DNA of 64,000 nt from Legionella shakespearei DSM 23087. Lineage in GTDB: Bacteria; Pseudomonadota; Gammaproteobacteria; Legionellales; Legionellaceae. How positions within the stretch are numbered: the stretch's first letter is position 1; each line of letters opens with the position of its first letter. Made by a program: the position numbers and the translations under genes. The stretch is taken from positions 1 through 64,000 of the forward strand of contig NZ_KB892415.1 in NCBI RefSeq assembly GCF_000373765.1, read 5' to 3'. This document shows, piece after piece, positions 45,941 through 56,006 of this stretch. The notes under the pieces were generated by a model, which worked only from the letters and a program-made list of their open reading frames with translations, was not told the origin of the DNA and made no database searches.

Positions 45941-48900
45941 ATGATGCGGTTTGTAGAAATCATAAAAGAACAGATACAGCAATTAGATATTCCTGAATTA
46001 AGAATTTGGTTGTTAAGCCATTTTAATGAGCAGGCGAACCATTTAACTGAATTGTTTTGCCGTGAAATACATCATTCTTCTGCCTCCCAATTACATTATG
46101 CTGTTTCAGTGATTCAATTTCCTCCACATTTATCAGTCTTGTCCCTTGCTTATATTTACCTCCCACTACCATTGCGAGAGGAATTGGCTGAGAAACTGCA
46201 GAATTATGCTCCATGGCCTGAAGTAAGCGATGTGCAACATCTTATTGGTCTGGGCGAGCAGTTCAATGAGCAATTGACCGACTATCAGACTGCATGGCCA
46301 ATTATTGATGCATTACAAAAGCAGGGGATTAATTACCTCATCAGGGTTTTGGATAAAGCGGATGAACAGTCGTTAAAGGCTTTTGCCCGTCTGAATAAAG
46401 GTCGTGATTTAAATCTTTTGATTGAAACCTTTCTGGTCAACAATAGCCGCGATTTGGAGGCTGTAAACAGAAACAAGTTAATTCAGTTTTTACGCCAACC
46501 TGATTTTTCGGGAATCATGCACCGATGCCTTGATGCGCTTGCCAACCAGGCATCTATAGCCTTGTCTGTGAAATTATTATCCTTTCTTTCTGCACCATGT
46601 TCTAACCATTTAGAACAATTGCTGGAATTAAAAAAGCATGTTGCCAGTTACCATTGTCCTGTAGATTTGCAAGTCCTTCTGGCCATATGCAATGTGTATC
46701 AGCATTACTTGCAGCAGCACAGCTCAGATGAGGGAGACGCTTTTATTTCTTTAGTTCATGATGTACTCCATGGAATGAATGCGACAGCAAAAATTGAGTT
46801 TATCAAGAAGCTTGGCCCGGATCGTGCAAAACTGGTTATTGAATATTGTCTCAAACGAAGTGCAGAGGAGATGGGGCAGAGACACATTTACAGTGATGTA
46901 CTCGATTTATTTTGTTCCTCAATTAATCTGCTTGACGATCATTATTTACGCATAATAAGGGAAAGCCTTGGCCGACACGATTTACATTTGTTTGGTTCAG
47001 CTTCCTTATATGAACTGGCAAAAGATGTTCTTGCAGAAACCAAAAGCACGGTCAAGACGTCATTGGGCGGTGAATGGATAGGCCAGCTTCTCGCGTCACC
47101 AAGATTTATTGCGGCTAGTACGCCCCAGATTGTAAAACGGTTAAGCGAACGCTACAGGCTTTTGCGTTTTACTTTGAGCCCTCTTGAAAATGCCAGTTTG
47201 CTGGCTTCATTGCAGGGACAGGATTTTTATGCAGAAGAAATACAGGAACAGATGCATAATCTGGCCCAGAAAGGATTGAACCATGATGAACCTGATTCAG
47301 AATTAATAGTGAAACAAAATAAGCTATTAAAATTCAGCATTGAACGCAGTCTCAGTGCATTCATGTTCCAGATGGAAACACAATGCGACTTACTACAAGA
47401 TGAGGATCCGGAGACAGCAAAAAAAGCTTTGGCAGTTCTTTATCAATACTACAAACAGATTTATCCTGATTTTCGTAGTGATTTATTGCGGTATTGGCAG
47501 AAGCTCTGTTCCCCGGAATTCGATGCAGACCAAAAAATAGCACGCAAGAACGGAGTGTATCTGTTCGATTCTGCAGGACAAAAAATTGGCTTTCTTAATG
47601 AATCGAATCAGGCTGTGACTTTTGTTGATGAAGAACTTGTACTGCTTATTCATACAGGTTCTGTTCAGGTTAATGAATGTGTATATGATAAGGATGGTGC
47701 TACCATTGGTTTGTTTACCGAATCAGGCCATCTCCGCTCTGTTGATGAGGCAACTCAAAATGCCAGTGCCCAGATAATCCGCGGGCTTTCTGAAAAAGAG
47801 TTGCAGCTACCTGCTGCAGGGCTTGATGTATTACTACACAATGTCCTTTTTGAAAATTCTATTGGGGTTCTTTATGGTGAAGACTCTATCCAAAAGCCAT
47901 GGCTGGATCGACGGCTTGCAGATGTGCTGCAGAGGACTGAGAAAAAAGTTGCCACAGAAACGCTGAGTTCCTTTCTAGATAATGCAAATGATGAGTCCAT
48001 TTTTATCTTATTGGGCAAGATTCAGCATCAAGAAAATGCTTTAGCACTGTTTCATGAACTCCTGAATAACGACAAAACGCGCGCCTTATTATTTAGTGGT
48101 TTATATGAATCAGATTTCCAGCATTTTCTGGATCGCCATGGTTCCGCCTTATGTCTTGCTGACTATATGATGCATTTTCATGATACACCCTGGTTTGCCG
48201 AAGGCTTGATGCATTTTGCTTATTACGGCAAAAAGCGTAAAACAAAACATTTGCTTAGCGATTCCCTGGCCTTACTTTTTGATGAAAAGGAACAGAATAC
48301 AGACGCAATGGTGACAGGTGATGCCATTCTTCGGCAACTTCTTGATTCGGAGGCCTGTGCTACTGTCGTGCTAAAGGAGTTTTTTAACGATCGCAATAGA
48401 TTGGCCCCACAAAATGAAGCTGAAGCTCAGATAAATAATGCTGAAATCGATAAAGTGATGGGGTATTTTCAGAAAAAGCACATCATTCATGCTTTGCGCC
48501 ATTTAAATAGCACTCCTTATTGGCAAGAAAAATCACAATATAAATTTTTTCTTTATATTCTTGATAAACAACATGATGTTTTGTTTGCGGCAAACCAGAA
48601 TTGGCAAAGCAATGAATTAAATGATTTAACGCGTTTTGTTAACCGCCATTTAAGTAAAAAGCGTGCGTTTGACCATGATTTTATTATCGGGCATCGTGTT
48701 TTAGGGGAGTTGATTTTCAGGAGCGCTCGTCTTGGGCAAATCTCTTTATTTTATGCGGGTAAAAAATTTAATACTTCCCTTGCCCGTTTGTCATTTGGAC
48801 GTAATTTTTTAGAACGTCTGGTGACTAAATTCTGGATTCCCGAGGGTGTCAAGGAACAAATTGTCGATGAGGTATCTCGCATCAAAACCCTGTTTCAGGA

Positions 48901-49819
48901 TCCGTCCTTATTACATAATGAATTCAGGGAAGATCAGGTCGTTCAGGATTGGCGGCATCTGGTGCATCAGACCTGGCGGGAAATTAATAAAAAGAAACTG
49001 CCCATGATTTGTGCTTATTTATTAAATTATTCGGGGCAAAAAAAAGCTTTAGTACATTTATTGAACGATTATTTTAATTCCTTTCAACATACAATGAATT
49101 ATATTTATCCGGTCACGAAATTGTTAAAAGACTTTCCCGAGCGTGATGTGAGTGCGGTTATTTTTGATGTATTGGAAGCCTTTCTGATAAAAAATCCGCA
49201 TCTTCTGGACAGCAATACCTTAAGTGATATGGCCTGTTATTTTGCTAAAAAGACGAATCAGGACGTTAAATCCCCGCAGGCGGAATTAAATGTTTTGATC
49301 TATCTGGGACAATGCAAACACTACGCCCTGGTTAAAAAAGGATGTGACGAGTTAGCCCGTGATTGTGAGAATATGGAACTGCGGCAGCGATTATTAAGAG
49401 GGGCAAATGAAGCAGAAGTTGAACGTGATTTAAGTACCCGACTTGGCCGTTTCTATTTTGGTTTGCTCAAATTGATTAAGCGATGGTGGAACTATGGCTT
49501 TAATGCCAAAGAAAACAGATCGCGGATAGTGAAGTTCTGTGATGACGACTCACCCAATCCTCAACGTGATAAAGCTTTGAACGATGTAAAGATTCCAGCA
49601 AAGAGTGCACGTGAATCAGGTACTTATCCTGGCTTTGCAATAAAAAGAAAACAATTAATCAACCTTTTGGATACGGTGAAACGCAGTAGTGTAAGCAAGT
49701 CATTTGCAACCCTCCCTGTCCACGGTAAGCAATCTCTGTTTGGTGCTACTGCATATGTACCTGCCGAAAAACAAAATAACAGAGTCAAGGCAGATGAATT
49801 ATCTGTAAGCGCTATTTAG
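45941..49819 (+). CDS. Very large helical protein of unknown function
   Basis: The 1292 residues have no signal peptide or membrane segment and match no family I recognise. The first ~560 and last ~650 residues look like helical solenoid (HEAT/ARM-like repeats of ~30 residues). In the middle (about 540-620) is a beta-rich stretch with two similar units: VYLFDSAGQKIGFLNES and ECVYDKDGATIGLFTES. AAGGAAGAG precedes the ATG pair at 45941/45944. It is a single gene followed by a long repeat-filled gap. It could be a scaffold or a secreted effector; both ideas are inference. Confidence 0.6.
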   Translation: MMRFVEIIKEQIQQLDIPELRIWLLSHFNEQANHLTELFCREIHHSSASQLHYAVSVIQFPPHLSVLSLAYIYLPLPLREELAEKLQNYAPWPEVSDVQHLIGLGEQFNEQLTDYQTAWPIIDALQKQGINYLIRVLDKADEQSLKAFARLNKGRDLNLLIETFLVNNSRDLEAVNRNKLIQFLRQPDFSGIMHRCLDALANQASIALSVKLLSFLSAPCSNHLEQLLELKKHVASYHCPVDLQVLLAICNVYQHYLQQHSSDEGDAFISLVHDVLHGMNATAKIEFIKKLGPDRAKLVIEYCLKRSAEEMGQRHIYSDVLDLFCSSINLLDDHYLRIIRESLGRHDLHLFGSASLYELAKDVLAETKSTVKTSLGGEWIGQLLASPRFIAASTPQIVKRLSERYRLLRFTLSPLENASLLASLQGQDFYAEEIQEQMHNLAQKGLNHDEPDSELIVKQNKLLKFSIERSLSAFMFQMETQCDLLQDEDPETAKKALAVLYQYYKQIYPDFRSDLLRYWQKLCSPEFDADQKIARKNGVYLFDSAGQKIGFLNESNQAVTFVDEELVLLIHTGSVQVNECVYDKDGATIGLFTESGHLRSVDEATQNASAQIIRGLSEKELQLPAAGLDVLLHNVLFENSIGVLYGEDSIQKPWLDRRLADVLQRTEKKVATETLSSFLDNANDESIFILLGKIQHQENALALFHELLNNDKTRALLFSGLYESDFQHFLDRHGSALCLADYMMHFHDTPWFAEGLMHFAYYGKKRKTKHLLSDSLALLFDEKEQNTDAMVTGDAILRQLLDSEACATVVLKEFFNDRNRLAPQNEAEAQINNAEIDKVMGYFQKKHIIHALRHLNSTPYWQEKSQYKFFLYILDKQHDVLFAANQNWQSNELNDLTRFVNRHLSKKRAFDHDFIIGHRVLGELIFRSARLGQISLFYAGKKFNTSLARLSFGRNFLERLVTKFWIPEGVKEQIVDEVSRIKTLFQDPSLLHNEFREDQVVQDWRHLVHQTWREINKKKLPMICAYLLNYSGQKKALVHLLNDYFNSFQHTMNYIYPVTKLLKDFPERDVSAVIFDVLEAFLIKNPHLLDSNTLSDMACYFAKKTNQDVKSPQAELNVLIYLGQCKHYALVKKGCDELARDCENMELRQRLLRGANEAEVERDLSTRLGRFYFGLLKLIKRWWNYGFNAKENRSRIVKFCDDDSPNPQRDKALNDVKIPAKSARESGTYPGFAIKRKQLINLLDTVKRSSVSKSFATLPVHGKQSLFGATAYVPAEKQNNRVKADELSVSAI

Positions 49820-49860
49820 ACCCAGGGAAATCCGAATTACGAAATGGACCATTCCTGGAT

Positions 49861-49900
49861 CACGTCGTCCTGAGCGCGTCTTTTTGCGCGAAGGATCTCC
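49861..49900. repeat. REP-like repeat, family C
   Basis: cacgtcgtcctgagcgcgtc then tttttgcgcgaaggatctcc matches the left arm at 59241-59281 with one change. Confidence 0.8.
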
Positions 49901-50005
49901 CCGATTTGGCATGGTGCGCATTGCAGATTGTGTAGCCGTAATACGGAGATTAGCTCATTGCCACTTCGATCCCGGCTGCGAGCAGACCGGGCTACGCACT
50001 GTGCC

Positions 50006-50141
50006 CATTGCCATTAAGTTAAGCGCTACTCCACCGTACCGCGGCTTGTCCGCGGTATCCAGAGATCTAAGTTCGGAGTGAGATTCCTGGATCCCGCGGA
50101 CAAGCCGCGGGACGGCGGAACTCCTTAACTTAATGGCAGTG
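50006..50141. mobile_element. MITE-like element, family D, with flanking direct repeats
   Basis: The 18-bp terminal inverted repeats (left cattgccattaagttaag, right cttaacttaatggcagtg) match at 17 of 18 positions. Inside are two ccgcggcttgtccgcgg-type hairpins, one inverted. Perfect 11-bp direct repeats cgcactgtgcc lie at 49995-50005 and 50142-50152, the pattern of a target-site duplication. No transposase gene is inside. The small copy at 9701-9791 is related. Confidence 0.8.
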
Positions 50142-50330
50142 CGCACTGTGCCATTCCGGAGCAACTTCTTCCCGAATCCACGTCGTCTTGAGCGCGTCTT
50201 TTGGCGTCAAGCTAAGGCTCGAATAATGCCTACCCCTACTGTTTGATCAGAAAAAGTGATAAAGTCTACCTCAAACGGCTTATTCCGTAACTTATCCTGG
50301 ATAACCTTAAAATAACTTTTGGAGTGCATT

Positions 50331-50798
50331 ATGAAATGCTTACTGACTGTTTGTTTACTGCTGAGCTCTTCCATGCTGTTTGCAGAGTCAACCTTACCTG
50401 CGGGTTGCCAGGCTGTTACGGTGCAAGGAGAGTCTGTTACTTTAAAATCGAAGAACAGTAAATTGGTATTCATCCATAATCTGACCACTGCTGATTTATG
50501 GATTACCCATCCAGTAACCAATCCAGGAGCAAGTGCGGGATGGACTACCCGGATTCAGGCTGGTAATTGGTCGGCACTGGCAGTAGACAAGCCTCCGTTT
50601 GAATTAACCTGTATTGAGTCTCGGCCAGGTCATGAACAACAAGTTCCTTGTGAAGGTGCTATCGCAGTATGCCAATGGAAAGGGGTAAAAATTCCCTCCG
50701 GGCAAGAAGGTACTTTCTGGGCAGGAGAAGATATGTCTCTAGATGCATTGACTGCAGCGCTCGGTGGACGAGGTTTTGTTCTCCCGACAGCGAAGTAA
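50331..50798 (+). CDS. EnhB-like secreted protein
   Basis: The 155 residues from ATG 50331 have a signal peptide (MKCLLTVCLLLSSSMLFAES) and a compact domain with four cysteines: GCQAV, LTCIES, VPCEG and VCQW. Residues around LVFIHNLTTADLWITHPV and SAGWTTRIQAGNWSALA fit what I recall of Legionella 'enhanced entry protein EnhB'. EnhA-EnhB-EnhC are adjacent in L. pneumophila, but here EnhA and EnhC genes are not next to it. GGAG precedes 50331; the earlier ATG at 50319 has no site. The family call is moderate. Confidence 0.55.
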   Translation: MKCLLTVCLLLSSSMLFAESTLPAGCQAVTVQGESVTLKSKNSKLVFIHNLTTADLWITHPVTNPGASAGWTTRIQAGNWSALAVDKPPFELTCIESRPGHEQQVPCEGAIAVCQWKGVKIPSGQEGTFWAGEDMSLDALTAALGGRGFVLPTAK

Positions 50799-50929
50799 AC
50801 CTGGTTTGATGCTTACTGTCTCCCGCTGACTTTCTTGCTACTTAAATAGATAAGTGGTAGAACAGAGAAAAATATGTTTAAGTAATGCTTAAACATAACC
50901 TATAAATAAATACATACACGTGGTGAACG

Positions 50930-53110
50930 GTGAGCAAAAAATCTAAAGATCCTTTTTTTAAACGCGAAAGTGAAAAATACGCAGATCCTATTCCCAGTCG
51001 TGAGTTCATCATGGAAATTCTTGATGAATACGGCAGACCCATGTCACGCAATCAATTGTTTGACAAATTGCATCTGAACGAAGAAAGCAAACAAGAGGCA
51101 CTCGGCTTCAGGCTGAAGGCCATGCTGCGCGATGGACAAATCATGCAAGACAGGCGCGGGCGTTTCTGCCTGTTGCAAAAAATTAATTTACGTCGAGGTA
51201 CCGTCCAGGGGCATCCCGATGGTTTTGGTTTTTTTGTTCCCGATGAAGGCGGGGAAGACATGGTTCTTTCCGCCAAAGAGATGCGGGCGGTCATGCATGG
51301 GGATGTGGTTCTTGCCTACCAGGCGGGTGTTGACCGGCGCGGTAGACCGGAAGGTAAAATTCATGAAGTTCTGGAACATGCCAATGCTTCCGTTGTCGGT
51401 CGTTTCTTTACTGACCATGGGGTCAATTTTGTTTTGCCAGACAGTAAACGCCTGACTCAGGATATTTCTATTCCTCAAGAGCTTTCTGGTGGCGCTAAAA
51501 ACGGACAAATGGTTTTGGTAGAGCTCATCGCCTATCCCAATAAACGGACCCAGGCTATAGGAAAAGTGATCCATATATTAGGCGATCACATGGCTCCTGG
51601 CATGGAAATTCAGGTGGCTATACATGCTCACGGCATACCCTTTGAATGGCCAGATGATGTATTGGCAGAAGTAGCCAAAATTCCCCAACAAGTCACTGAA
51701 GAGCAATTAAAAGGCCGTACTGATCTGCGCAAACTTCCTTTCGTGACCATTGATGGCGAAGATGCCAAAGATTTTGATGATGCGGTTTATTGCTATAAAA
51801 AGCCCAAAGGCGGTTTTCAATTGTATGTTGCCATCGCGGATGTCAGCAATTATGTGGCACAAGATTCAGCTTTGGATAAAGAGGCTTCTCGACGTGGTAA
51901 TTCAGTGTATTTCCCCGGAAAAGTTGTGCCCATGCTGCCCGAAGCTTTGTCCAATGGTTTATGCTCTTTAAATCCGCACGTGGATCGTTTGTGCATGGTT
52001 GCAGAAATGTCCATTAGCAATGACGGTAAAATATCGCGTTCACGATTTTATCGTGCAGTGATCCATTCCAATGCCCGCTTGACTTATACTCAGGTTGGCA
52101 CCTGGCTTGGAGAGGGTAAAACGGATGAAAAACATCAACCATTATGGCCTGTGCTGCAAGACCTCTACGAGCTGTACCATGTTTTGTTAACGACTCGCAA
52201 AGCGCGCGGCGCTATGGATTTTGAAACGACTGAAACGCGCATTGAGTTTGATGAACATAAAAAAATCCAATGCATAGTGCCGGTCATTCGCAACGACGCA
52301 CATAAGTTAATTGAAGAATGCATGCTGGCAGCAAACGTGGCCACTGCAAAGTTTCTGGAAAAAGCAGAAATTCCTACTTTATATCGGGTACATGCTGCTC
52401 CCGAAGAGGATAAAATTACTGCGCTCAGACAGTTTTTAGGTGAATTAGGCTTGCAGCTAGGTGGTGGCAAAAAGCCAACTCCCAAAGATTTTCAGCGCAC
52501 TATGAGCGTCATTGGCGACCGACCTGAAAAGCATCTCATTGAAACAGTAATGCTTCGTTCTTTAAAACAAGCTCAATACGTGGAAGCCAATGAAGGGCAT
52601 TTTGGCCTGGCTTATTCAGCGTATACTCATTTTACTTCGCCTATCAGACGTTATCCTGATTTGTTAATTCATCGTGCCATAGGCCATTTACTGGATAATC
52701 ATCCGGTTTATGAATTCAGTTATTCTCATGATGACATGAATCGTCTGGGTAAACATTCTTCCATGACCGAGCGACGCGCCGATGAAGCCACCCGCGAAGT
52801 AGTTACCTGGCTGAAATGCGAATACATGCAGGACAAATTGGGACAAGTCTTTAAAGGACGTATTTCTGCTGTAACCAGTTTTGGTATTTTTGTTGAACTG
52901 GATGAAATCTATGTTGAAGGTTTAGTGCATGTCACGTCTTTGAAGAATGACTATTATACTTTTGATTCAGTGAAACATCGTTTAATTGGTACTCGTGGCG
53001 GACAGGTATATCGTTTAGGTGATAAAATGACGGTTTTGGTGGCGCGAGTTGATCTCGATGAGCGTAAAATAGATTTTGAGCCTGCAGAGGAAGAAGTTAG
53101 CAATGAGTGA
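50930..53110 (+). CDS. rnr: Ribonuclease R
   Basis: The 726 residues have the full RNase R order: an N-terminal helix-turn-helix (about 20-80), two cold-shock domains (80-230), the RNB catalytic domain (about 260-590) and an S1 domain (640-720). The catalytic motif DGEDAKDFDDAVYC holds the metal-binding aspartates. It is a processive 3'-to-5' exonuclease that digests structured RNA. The start codon is GTG. Its last 8 bases overlap rlmB, so the two are translated together. Confidence 0.96.
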   Translation: MSKKSKDPFFKRESEKYADPIPSREFIMEILDEYGRPMSRNQLFDKLHLNEESKQEALGFRLKAMLRDGQIMQDRRGRFCLLQKINLRRGTVQGHPDGFGFFVPDEGGEDMVLSAKEMRAVMHGDVVLAYQAGVDRRGRPEGKIHEVLEHANASVVGRFFTDHGVNFVLPDSKRLTQDISIPQELSGGAKNGQMVLVELIAYPNKRTQAIGKVIHILGDHMAPGMEIQVAIHAHGIPFEWPDDVLAEVAKIPQQVTEEQLKGRTDLRKLPFVTIDGEDAKDFDDAVYCYKKPKGGFQLYVAIADVSNYVAQDSALDKEASRRGNSVYFPGKVVPMLPEALSNGLCSLNPHVDRLCMVAEMSISNDGKISRSRFYRAVIHSNARLTYTQVGTWLGEGKTDEKHQPLWPVLQDLYELYHVLLTTRKARGAMDFETTETRIEFDEHKKIQCIVPVIRNDAHKLIEECMLAANVATAKFLEKAEIPTLYRVHAAPEEDKITALRQFLGELGLQLGGGKKPTPKDFQRTMSVIGDRPEKHLIETVMLRSLKQAQYVEANEGHFGLAYSAYTHFTSPIRRYPDLLIHRAIGHLLDNHPVYEFSYSHDDMNRLGKHSSMTERRADEATREVVTWLKCEYMQDKLGQVFKGRISAVTSFGIFVELDEIYVEGLVHVTSLKNDYYTFDSVKHRLIGTRGGQVYRLGDKMTVLVARVDLDERKIDFEPAEEEVSNE

Positions 53111-53846
53111 GCAGTTTGTATATGGGGTGCATGCAGTATCGGCTTTATTGGACAATCCCCATAGAGTTATAAATAAGCTCTTTGTAAGTCAAGACAGAAT
53201 AGATAAAAGACTGCAAGAAGTACTGGATAAGGCAGAGAAAGCACAGCTAAGCGTTGAAAAACTTAGCGCCCAAAAAATGAATCAGCGCTTTGCCGATTTT
53301 ACCCATCAGGGCGTGGTTGCTGTTGCAAAACCATTACCTGATTATGGTGAGTCTGATTTAATTTCATTATTAGAATCCTGTAAAAAACCAGGCCTCATTC
53401 TTATTCTCGATGGAGTTACCGATCCACATAATCTGGGTGCCTGTCTGAGAACCGCAGATGCAACCGGTGTCGATTTTGTAATGATTCCCAAAGACAAAAG
53501 TGCCAGTATTACCCCTGTTGTCAGCAAAGTTGCTTGTGGTGCCGCAGAGTCTGTCCCTTTAGTACGGGTTACCAATTTAGTCAGGGCCATGGAGATTTTA
53601 AAAGAGCAGGGCGTCTGGATTTATGGGGCAGCAGGAGAAGCAGATGGCACGCTTTATCAAATCGATTGCTCAGGAACCGTTGCTATTGCCATGGGCGCAG
53701 AAGGAGAGGGTTTAAGGCGTTTGACGCGTGAACACTGCGATGGATTGTTTTCTCTACCTATGGCAGGCACTGTAGACAGTTTGAATGTTTCAGTGGCCAC
53801 GGGTGTTTCATTGTATGAAGTCATACGGCAAAGACAAAAAGGGTAA
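53103..53846 (+). CDS. rlmB: 23S rRNA (guanosine-2251-2'-O)-methyltransferase RlmB
   Basis: The 247 residues have an N-terminal L30-like substrate domain (1-80) and a SPOUT methyltransferase domain (95-247). The knot motifs are DGVTDPHNLGACLRTADA, MGAEGEGLRRL and LPMAGTVDSLNVSVATGV. It methylates G2251 of 23S rRNA. I use ATG 53103 (MSEQFVYGVHAV), which overlaps the rnr stop. Order rnr-rlmB is the same as in E. coli. Confidence 0.96.
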   Translation: MSEQFVYGVHAVSALLDNPHRVINKLFVSQDRIDKRLQEVLDKAEKAQLSVEKLSAQKMNQRFADFTHQGVVAVAKPLPDYGESDLISLLESCKKPGLILILDGVTDPHNLGACLRTADATGVDFVMIPKDKSASITPVVSKVACGAAESVPLVRVTNLVRAMEILKEQGVWIYGAAGEADGTLYQIDCSGTVAIAMGAEGEGLRRLTREHCDGLFSLPMAGTVDSLNVSVATGVSLYEVIRQRQKG

Positions 53847-53849
53847 GCC

Positions 53850-54500
53850 ATGAGTGAATTAAAAATTAAAGCTGCAAAAGCCGCCCTGGCCTATGTAGAA
53901 GACGATATGGTTGTAGGCGTAGGTACGGGATCCACCGTAAATTTTTTTATAAAAGAACTGGCCACTATAAAACATAAAATTGACGTCTGCGTTGCAAGTT
54001 CAAAGGCGACAGAAGCCTTGTTGCGTGCAGAGGGAATCCCCATACTTGATTTAAATTCAGTATCCGATTTGCCCATTTACATTGATGGAGCCGATGAAGT
54101 CACTTCCCGCGGCGCCATGATTAAAGGCGGTGGCGGCGCCTTGACCCGTGAAAAAATTGTAGCAAATGTGGCACAACAGTTCATCTGCATAGTGGATGAA
54201 TCGAAGTTAGTCACTCATTTAGGTGCTTTTCCTGTTGCTGTGGAGGTGATTCCAATGGCTCGGAGTTTTGTTGCCAGGCAATTGGTCAAATTAGGTGGTG
54301 ATCCTGAATACAGGGAAGGATTTATTACCGACAACGGCAATATTATTCTCGATGTATTTAACCTGGAAATGACCAGTTCCATACCTCTGGAAGACAGTAT
54401 CAATCTGATTCCCGGTGTCGTGGAAAATGGTGTATTTGCCCATCGTATTGCTGACAAAATATTGGTCGCAGGGCAAGACGGCGTTAAAGAAATTAAATAA
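53850..54500 (+). CDS. rpiA: Ribose-5-phosphate isomerase A
   Basis: The 216-residue protein is of standard length. [15 protein letters not shown] (~22-36), DGADEV (~80) and [11 protein letters not shown] (~94) form the phosphate-binding and catalytic loops; the glutamate in LTREK is the base. It interconverts ribose-5-phosphate and ribulose-5-phosphate. It lies 3 bp after rlmB, with AAGGG upstream, so it is part of the rnr-rlmB unit. Confidence 0.97.
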   Translation: MSELKIKAAKAALAYVEDDMVVGVGTGSTVNFFIKELATIKHKIDVCVASSKATEALLRAEGIPILDLNSVSDLPIYIDGADEVTSRGAMIKGGGGALTREKIVANVAQQFICIVDESKLVTHLGAFPVAVEVIPMARSFVARQLVKLGGDPEYREGFITDNGNIILDVFNLEMTSSIPLEDSINLIPGVVENGVFAHRIADKILVAGQDGVKEIK

Positions 54501-54529
54501 GAATTGTCAGAAACCAGGATTGGAATACG

Positions 54530-55909
54530 ATGAGTACACATAAAGTTTTTGTAAATCGAATTATCAATATGAAAAAAATCAAGATGATAGGTCTGGATAT
54601 GGATCATACTTTAATTCGATATAATGCAGAGAATTTCGAATCTTTGGTGTATCAGTTAATCAAAGAAAAACTGGTAGATATCAAACATTATCCCGAAGAA
54701 ATTAAAGATCTTGAATTTAACTTTCATGATGCCATCCGTGGTTTGGTCATAGACAGCAAAAACGGCAATATTTTGAAACTGAGCCGCTATGGCGCCATCA
54801 GGCAAAGTTATCACGGTACTCAGCCTATCAGTTTTAGTGAACAGAAAAAAATCTACCGCAGTATCTATGTGGATTTGGGTGATCCGAATTATATGGCCAT
54901 AGATACTTCATTCTCCATTGCCTTTTGCGTTCTCTATGGTCAATTAATTGATTTAAAAGATGCCCGTCCAGATGATATGCCTAATTATCACAACATAGCG
55001 CTGGACGTTCAGTATTGTGTGGATAAAGTACATTCAGACGGCAGCCTGAAAGAGATCATCAGTAAAGATTTAAAAAAATACGTGATCAAAGAAAAGGAAG
55101 TGGTGGAAGGATTAAAACATTTTATTCGCCACGGCAAGAAAATTTTTATTCTCACCAATTCTGAATACACCTACACCAAATTATTACTGGATTATGCTAT
55201 TAGTCCTTTTTTAAATGCTGGTGAAACCTGGGGCGATTTATTTGAATTCGTCATTACTCTGGCGAATAAACCCCGCTTTTTTTATGATAATTTACGCTTT
55301 TTAGCTGTAGATCCTGAAAAAGGGACGATGACCAATGTTTTGGGGCCTATCACTCCCGGAGTCTATCAAGGGGGAAATGCCAAGAAATTTACTGAGGATT
55401 TGGCCATTGCTGGTGATGAAATTCTTTATATTGGCGATCATATTTACGGCGATATTTTACGATTGAAAAAAGACTGTAACTGGCGCACTGCCCTGGTTGT
55501 TGATGAGCTTGGACAAGAAATTGCAGCACAAATTAGGGCATTACCTATAGAGAAAAAAATTGTTGAAACCATGGAGCGGAAAAAGGCTCTGGAGCAACAA
55601 TACATTACTTTTTGCACTCAAAGCATTGATGAAGAGTCCGATCAATACGCCACGCAAATTCATGATCTGCAAGCACAAATCTCTGAACTGGATTTACAAA
55701 TCACCAAATTGCTGCAAGAGCAAAGTACCTTTTATAATCCTAAATGGGAGCGTGTTTTCCGTGCAGGAGCAGAAGAAAGCTATTTTGCCTATCAGGTAGA
55801 TCGCTTTGCCTGTATTTATATGGAAAAACTGGCAGATTTTCTGGAACATTCACCGATTAGCTATTTTCGCGCGAACAGGCGTTTATTGGCTCATGACTTG
55901 GATATTTAA
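54530..55909 (+). CDS. HAD-IG family 5'-nucleotidase
   Basis: The 459 residues are typical for the HAD-IG (cytosolic IMP/GMP-specific) 5'-nucleotidase family, close in length and start (MIGLDMDHTLIRYN) to Legionella Lpg0095, whose structure is known. Motif I is DMDHT (Asp23, Asp25). LTNSEYTYT near 205 is motif II. YIGDHIYGDIL near 305 is motif IV. A coiled-coil insert (~350-400) follows. It dephosphorylates purine nucleotides. AGGATTGG precedes the ATG. It is 29 bp after rpiA. Confidence 0.9.
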   Translation: MSTHKVFVNRIINMKKIKMIGLDMDHTLIRYNAENFESLVYQLIKEKLVDIKHYPEEIKDLEFNFHDAIRGLVIDSKNGNILKLSRYGAIRQSYHGTQPISFSEQKKIYRSIYVDLGDPNYMAIDTSFSIAFCVLYGQLIDLKDARPDDMPNYHNIALDVQYCVDKVHSDGSLKEIISKDLKKYVIKEKEVVEGLKHFIRHGKKIFILTNSEYTYTKLLLDYAISPFLNAGETWGDLFEFVITLANKPRFFYDNLRFLAVDPEKGTMTNVLGPITPGVYQGGNAKKFTEDLAIAGDEILYIGDHIYGDILRLKKDCNWRTALVVDELGQEIAAQIRALPIEKKIVETMERKKALEQQYITFCTQSIDEESDQYATQIHDLQAQISELDLQITKLLQEQSTFYNPKWERVFRAGAEESYFAYQVDRFACIYMEKLADFLEHSPISYFRANRRLLAHDLDI

Positions 55910-55946
55910 CCCACAAAAAGAATAAAAAAAACCTTGTTGATCATTA

Positions 55947-55976
55947 TTGATATTTTGTGTTCATTTATTGTATAAT
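55947..55976 (+). promoter_or_regulatory. Strong sigma-70-type promoter
   Basis: TTGATA (55947-55952) and a perfect TATAAT (55971-55976) are separated by 18 bp. Transcription would begin near 55983, about 24 bp before the ATG of the next gene, with GAGGA at 55995-55999 as the ribosome site. Confidence 0.7.
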
Positions 55977-56006
55977 GGCATTCTTTTTAATGTTGAGGAA
56001 CATACT

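Larger units (their letters stand above)
49820..50330. other. 511-bp gap of stacked repeats
   Basis: In order: a family C copy (49861-49900), a REP-like segment tgtagccgtaatacggag then gcttgcgag-type bases (49929-49996), a MITE-like element (50006-50141) and another family C fragment (50177-50204). No gene is seen. Confidence 0.65.

Noticed and set aside
53076-53102. Longer start for rlmB
   Set aside because: These codons lie inside rnr in another frame; the family begins with the MSEQFVYG segment at 53103.
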